Positions 4,217 through 5,590 of a stretch of DNA of 5,590 nt are shown piece by piece. Position 1 is the stretch's first letter, and each line of letters starts with the position of its first letter. The position numbers and the translations under genes were made by a program. The DNA comes from Chloroflexota bacterium (GTDB lineage: Bacteria > Chloroflexota > Dehalococcoidia > Plut-88900). The notes under the pieces are model-generated. The model saw nothing but the letters and a program-made list of their open reading frames with translations, was not told where the DNA came from and did no database searches. The stretch covers positions 1 to 5,590 of the forward strand of contig JADFJI010000167.1 in the NCBI GenBank assembly GCA_022566235.1, read 5' to 3'.

Positions 4217-5560
4217 TCAATGACTTCGATTAGCCCACGTAGTGCGCTTTCTACCGAACCCTCGGCCCGGTGCCTTGGGGGTGTTCGAGTACACTATCGG
4301 TGCAAAGGCATCCTCAATTTCCTCCGGCGATAAACCTGCGGCGTCTGCCAGCCGGGCCCGCATCTGGGTGTCTGACAGATCGCCGGGTTCCAACTTGATC
4401 ATGTACTCCCTGGCAACTACGTAATGTTCTGATTCGCGGTCCACCCGGCGCACTCTGGTGCGCCCCGTGGCAGGGTCCCGCAGCTCGTCGAAGGGCATAA
4501 CCCGTCGGTGTCCATGTTCCAAGCAAATCAGGCCGCCGTAGCGCAACGCATGGTCCTTGGGCTCGGTCAATAGGAACCGGACCGCACCGTATCCCAGGGT
4601 CCGGGTATAGTCGATATCAAAAGGGATAGGTTTAGCACAACGGAGATCGTAGCCCAGTGTCACGTCTACAATTGACATCCGCTCGCCTCGCTCAGCGAAA
4701 CGCCGCTGCACTTCCCGTCGCAGGATTGTCGCAAGGGGTATCTCGCTCAAACTGATGTGCCCATATGAGTCCCTATCCACCAGCACACCCGGAAGGTTCG
4801 ACAGCTCTGCCGGGTCAAGCACCTCAGAGATTCCTTCGGCGATGACTGCCAAGCCGTGCTTCTGGCCCATGACTCGCCGCTTCAGTATGGCTCCTTCCAA
4901 AACTCTAGCAACACAGGCCAAGCTGATGGGCTCCTCAGGAATCTCTTCAGGAATCAGGGCCAGTGTGGCACCGGCGGCTTTGCATATCCCCAGGGCCAGG
5001 TGTCCCGTTTTCCGGCCCATAACCACGACAAAGAACCATCGATTCGTGGTTCGGGAGTCCTCCATGAGATTTAGGACCACATCGGTGCCGACGTGGCGGG
5101 CGGTTTCGAATCCGAAAGATGGCATGCCCCCAGGCAAAGGCAGGTCGTTGTCAATGGTTTTCGGCACATGAGCGATTTGCAGCGCTCTACCGGCCGCTCG
5201 CGCAACCTCCGAGGCGGCGAACGCTGTATCATCCCCACCAATGGTCACAAGAAAAGAGATGCCCATGGCCTTGATCGTCTCGACAGTGCGGTGCAGGTCC
5301 TCCGGATTTCGGGTGGGGTTAACGCGCGACGTGCGGAGAATAGAGCCCCCCTGTGCATGAATCCGGGACACATCGGAGATGGACAGACCTGACACCGCGT
5401 CCGTTCGACCGGCTACCAGGTGTTCGAAGCCATCGTAGATACCGAGCACCTTCAGGCCCGAGTTCACTGCCTCGATAGTTACTGCGCCTATGACGCTGTT
5501 GATACCTGGTGCTGGTCCTCCTCCCACCAATATCCCTAGACGATTCGATTGGCCACGCAT
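4217..5560 (-). CDS. 6-phosphofructokinase, predicted pyrophosphate-dependent type
   Basis: The enzyme phosphorylates fructose 6-phosphate to the 1,6-bisphosphate in the cytosol. Numbered from ATG 5560 (447 aa): GGGPAPGIN (13-21) is the phosphoryl-donor loop and GGSILRTSR (71-79) ends in the Arg equivalent to E. coli Arg72. GGDD (108-111) has Asp111 where ATP enzymes have Gly104. PKTIDND (133-139) has Lys134 where E. coli has Gly124, plus catalytic Asp137. MGR (181-183), AEG (241-243) and LGYDLR (302-307) form the sugar-phosphate site. Asp at 104 together with Lys at 124 is the known mark of PPi-dependent enzymes; donor use here is inference. The protein is longer than the 320-residue E. coli type. 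ATG 5560 has AGGA 6 nt upstream; ATG 5584 would add eight residues but touches a -10-like TATTAT. The gene converges on the tRNA genes. Confidence 0.9.
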   Translation of the reverse strand: MRGQSNRLGILVGGGPAPGINSVIGAVTIEAVNSGLKVLGIYDGFEHLVAGRTDAVSGLSISDVSRIHAQGGSILRTSRVNPTRNPEDLHRTVETIKAMGISFLVTIGGDDTAFAASEVARAAGRALQIAHVPKTIDNDLPLPGGMPSFGFETARHVGTDVVLNLMEDSRTTNRWFFVVVMGRKTGHLALGICKAAGATLALIPEEIPEEPISLACVARVLEGAILKRRVMGQKHGLAVIAEGISEVLDPAELSNLPGVLVDRDSYGHISLSEIPLATILRREVQRRFAERGERMSIVDVTLGYDLRCAKPIPFDIDYTRTLGYGAVRFLLTEPKDHALRYGGLICLEHGHRRVMPFDELRDPATGRTRVRRVDRESEHYVVAREYMIKLEPGDLSDTQMRARLADAAGLSPEEIEDAFAPIVYSNTPKAPGRGFGRKRTTWANRSH

Positions 5561-5566
5561 AGATAT

Positions 5567-5570
5567 TCCT
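5567..5570 (-). promoter_or_regulatory. Ribosome binding site deciding the phosphofructokinase start
   Basis: On the - strand, ACAGGA with core AGGA ends 6 nt before ATG 5560-5558. The alternative ATG at 5584-5582 is preceded only by TATTAT within the window. The conserved N-terminus (RLGILVGGG) begins a few residues after the ATG at 5560, also favouring this start. Confidence 0.6.
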
Positions 5571-5584
5571 GTCGATACCGGCAT

Positions 5585-5590
5585 ATAATA
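5585..5590 (-). promoter_or_regulatory. Candidate -10 box of the phosphofructokinase gene
   Basis: TATTAT on the - strand is 5 of 6 to the -10 consensus. It would start transcription near 5578, leaving a leader of about 18 nt with the AGGA ribosome binding site inside it. The -35 box would lie beyond the window, so this is only half a promoter. Confidence 0.4.

Noticed and set aside
4755..5171. A 138-residue + strand open frame inside the phosphofructokinase gene
   Set aside because: It is opposite a clearly conserved enzyme; its composition is serine/arginine-rich, as expected of an antisense shadow.

Overview
The window reads as an ordinary stretch of bacterial chromosome. It is GC-rich in the coding parts and lower in GC between the tRNA genes. 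A classical PanC (pantothenate synthetase) argues against an archaeon. The protein sequences and the pyrophosphate-type phosphofructokinase have the flavour of a deep-branching bacterium, possibly Chloroflexota (Dehalococcoidia-like). That placement is a low-confidence impression from memory, not a search result.

Layout, left to right. Bases 1-213 form a non-coding leader packed with competing inverted repeats built on GGGAC/GTCCC. Next come panB (214-1050) and panC (1072-1911), a two-gene pantothenate operon on the + strand. After a 146-bp gap lies surE (2058-2867), with a TTG start, and 33 bp later a DinB/DUF664-type gene (2901-3398). A well-formed promoter whose -35 box overlaps the DinB stop codon drives a CAT-anticodon tRNA (3449-3524). 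The 392 bp that follow hold no gene, but contain a 16-bp palindrome, a diverged direct repeat and a second good promoter (TTGACA, 17 bp, TACTAT). That promoter reads into tRNA-Val(CAC) and tRNA-Leu(CAG). A strong hairpin at 4158-4184 separates these from a convergent - strand gene (4217-5560) for a 6-phosphofructokinase with the pyrophosphate-type signature GGDD...PKTIDND.

How the genes work together. PanB and PanC carry out the first and last steps of the pantothenate branch leading to coenzyme A. SurE is a nucleotide/survival phosphatase and the DinB-like protein is a small predicted metal-binding four-helix protein of unknown role; the two are probably co-transcribed. The tRNAs are housekeeping genes. 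The phosphofructokinase acts in glycolysis or gluconeogenesis and is unrelated by operon to the rest.

I see no CRISPR array, transposase, phage gene, toxin-antitoxin pair or defence system. The points most worth a second look are the hairpin cascade upstream of panB, the PPi signature of the phosphofructokinase, the possibly leaderless surE start, and the repeats downstream of the CAT tRNA.
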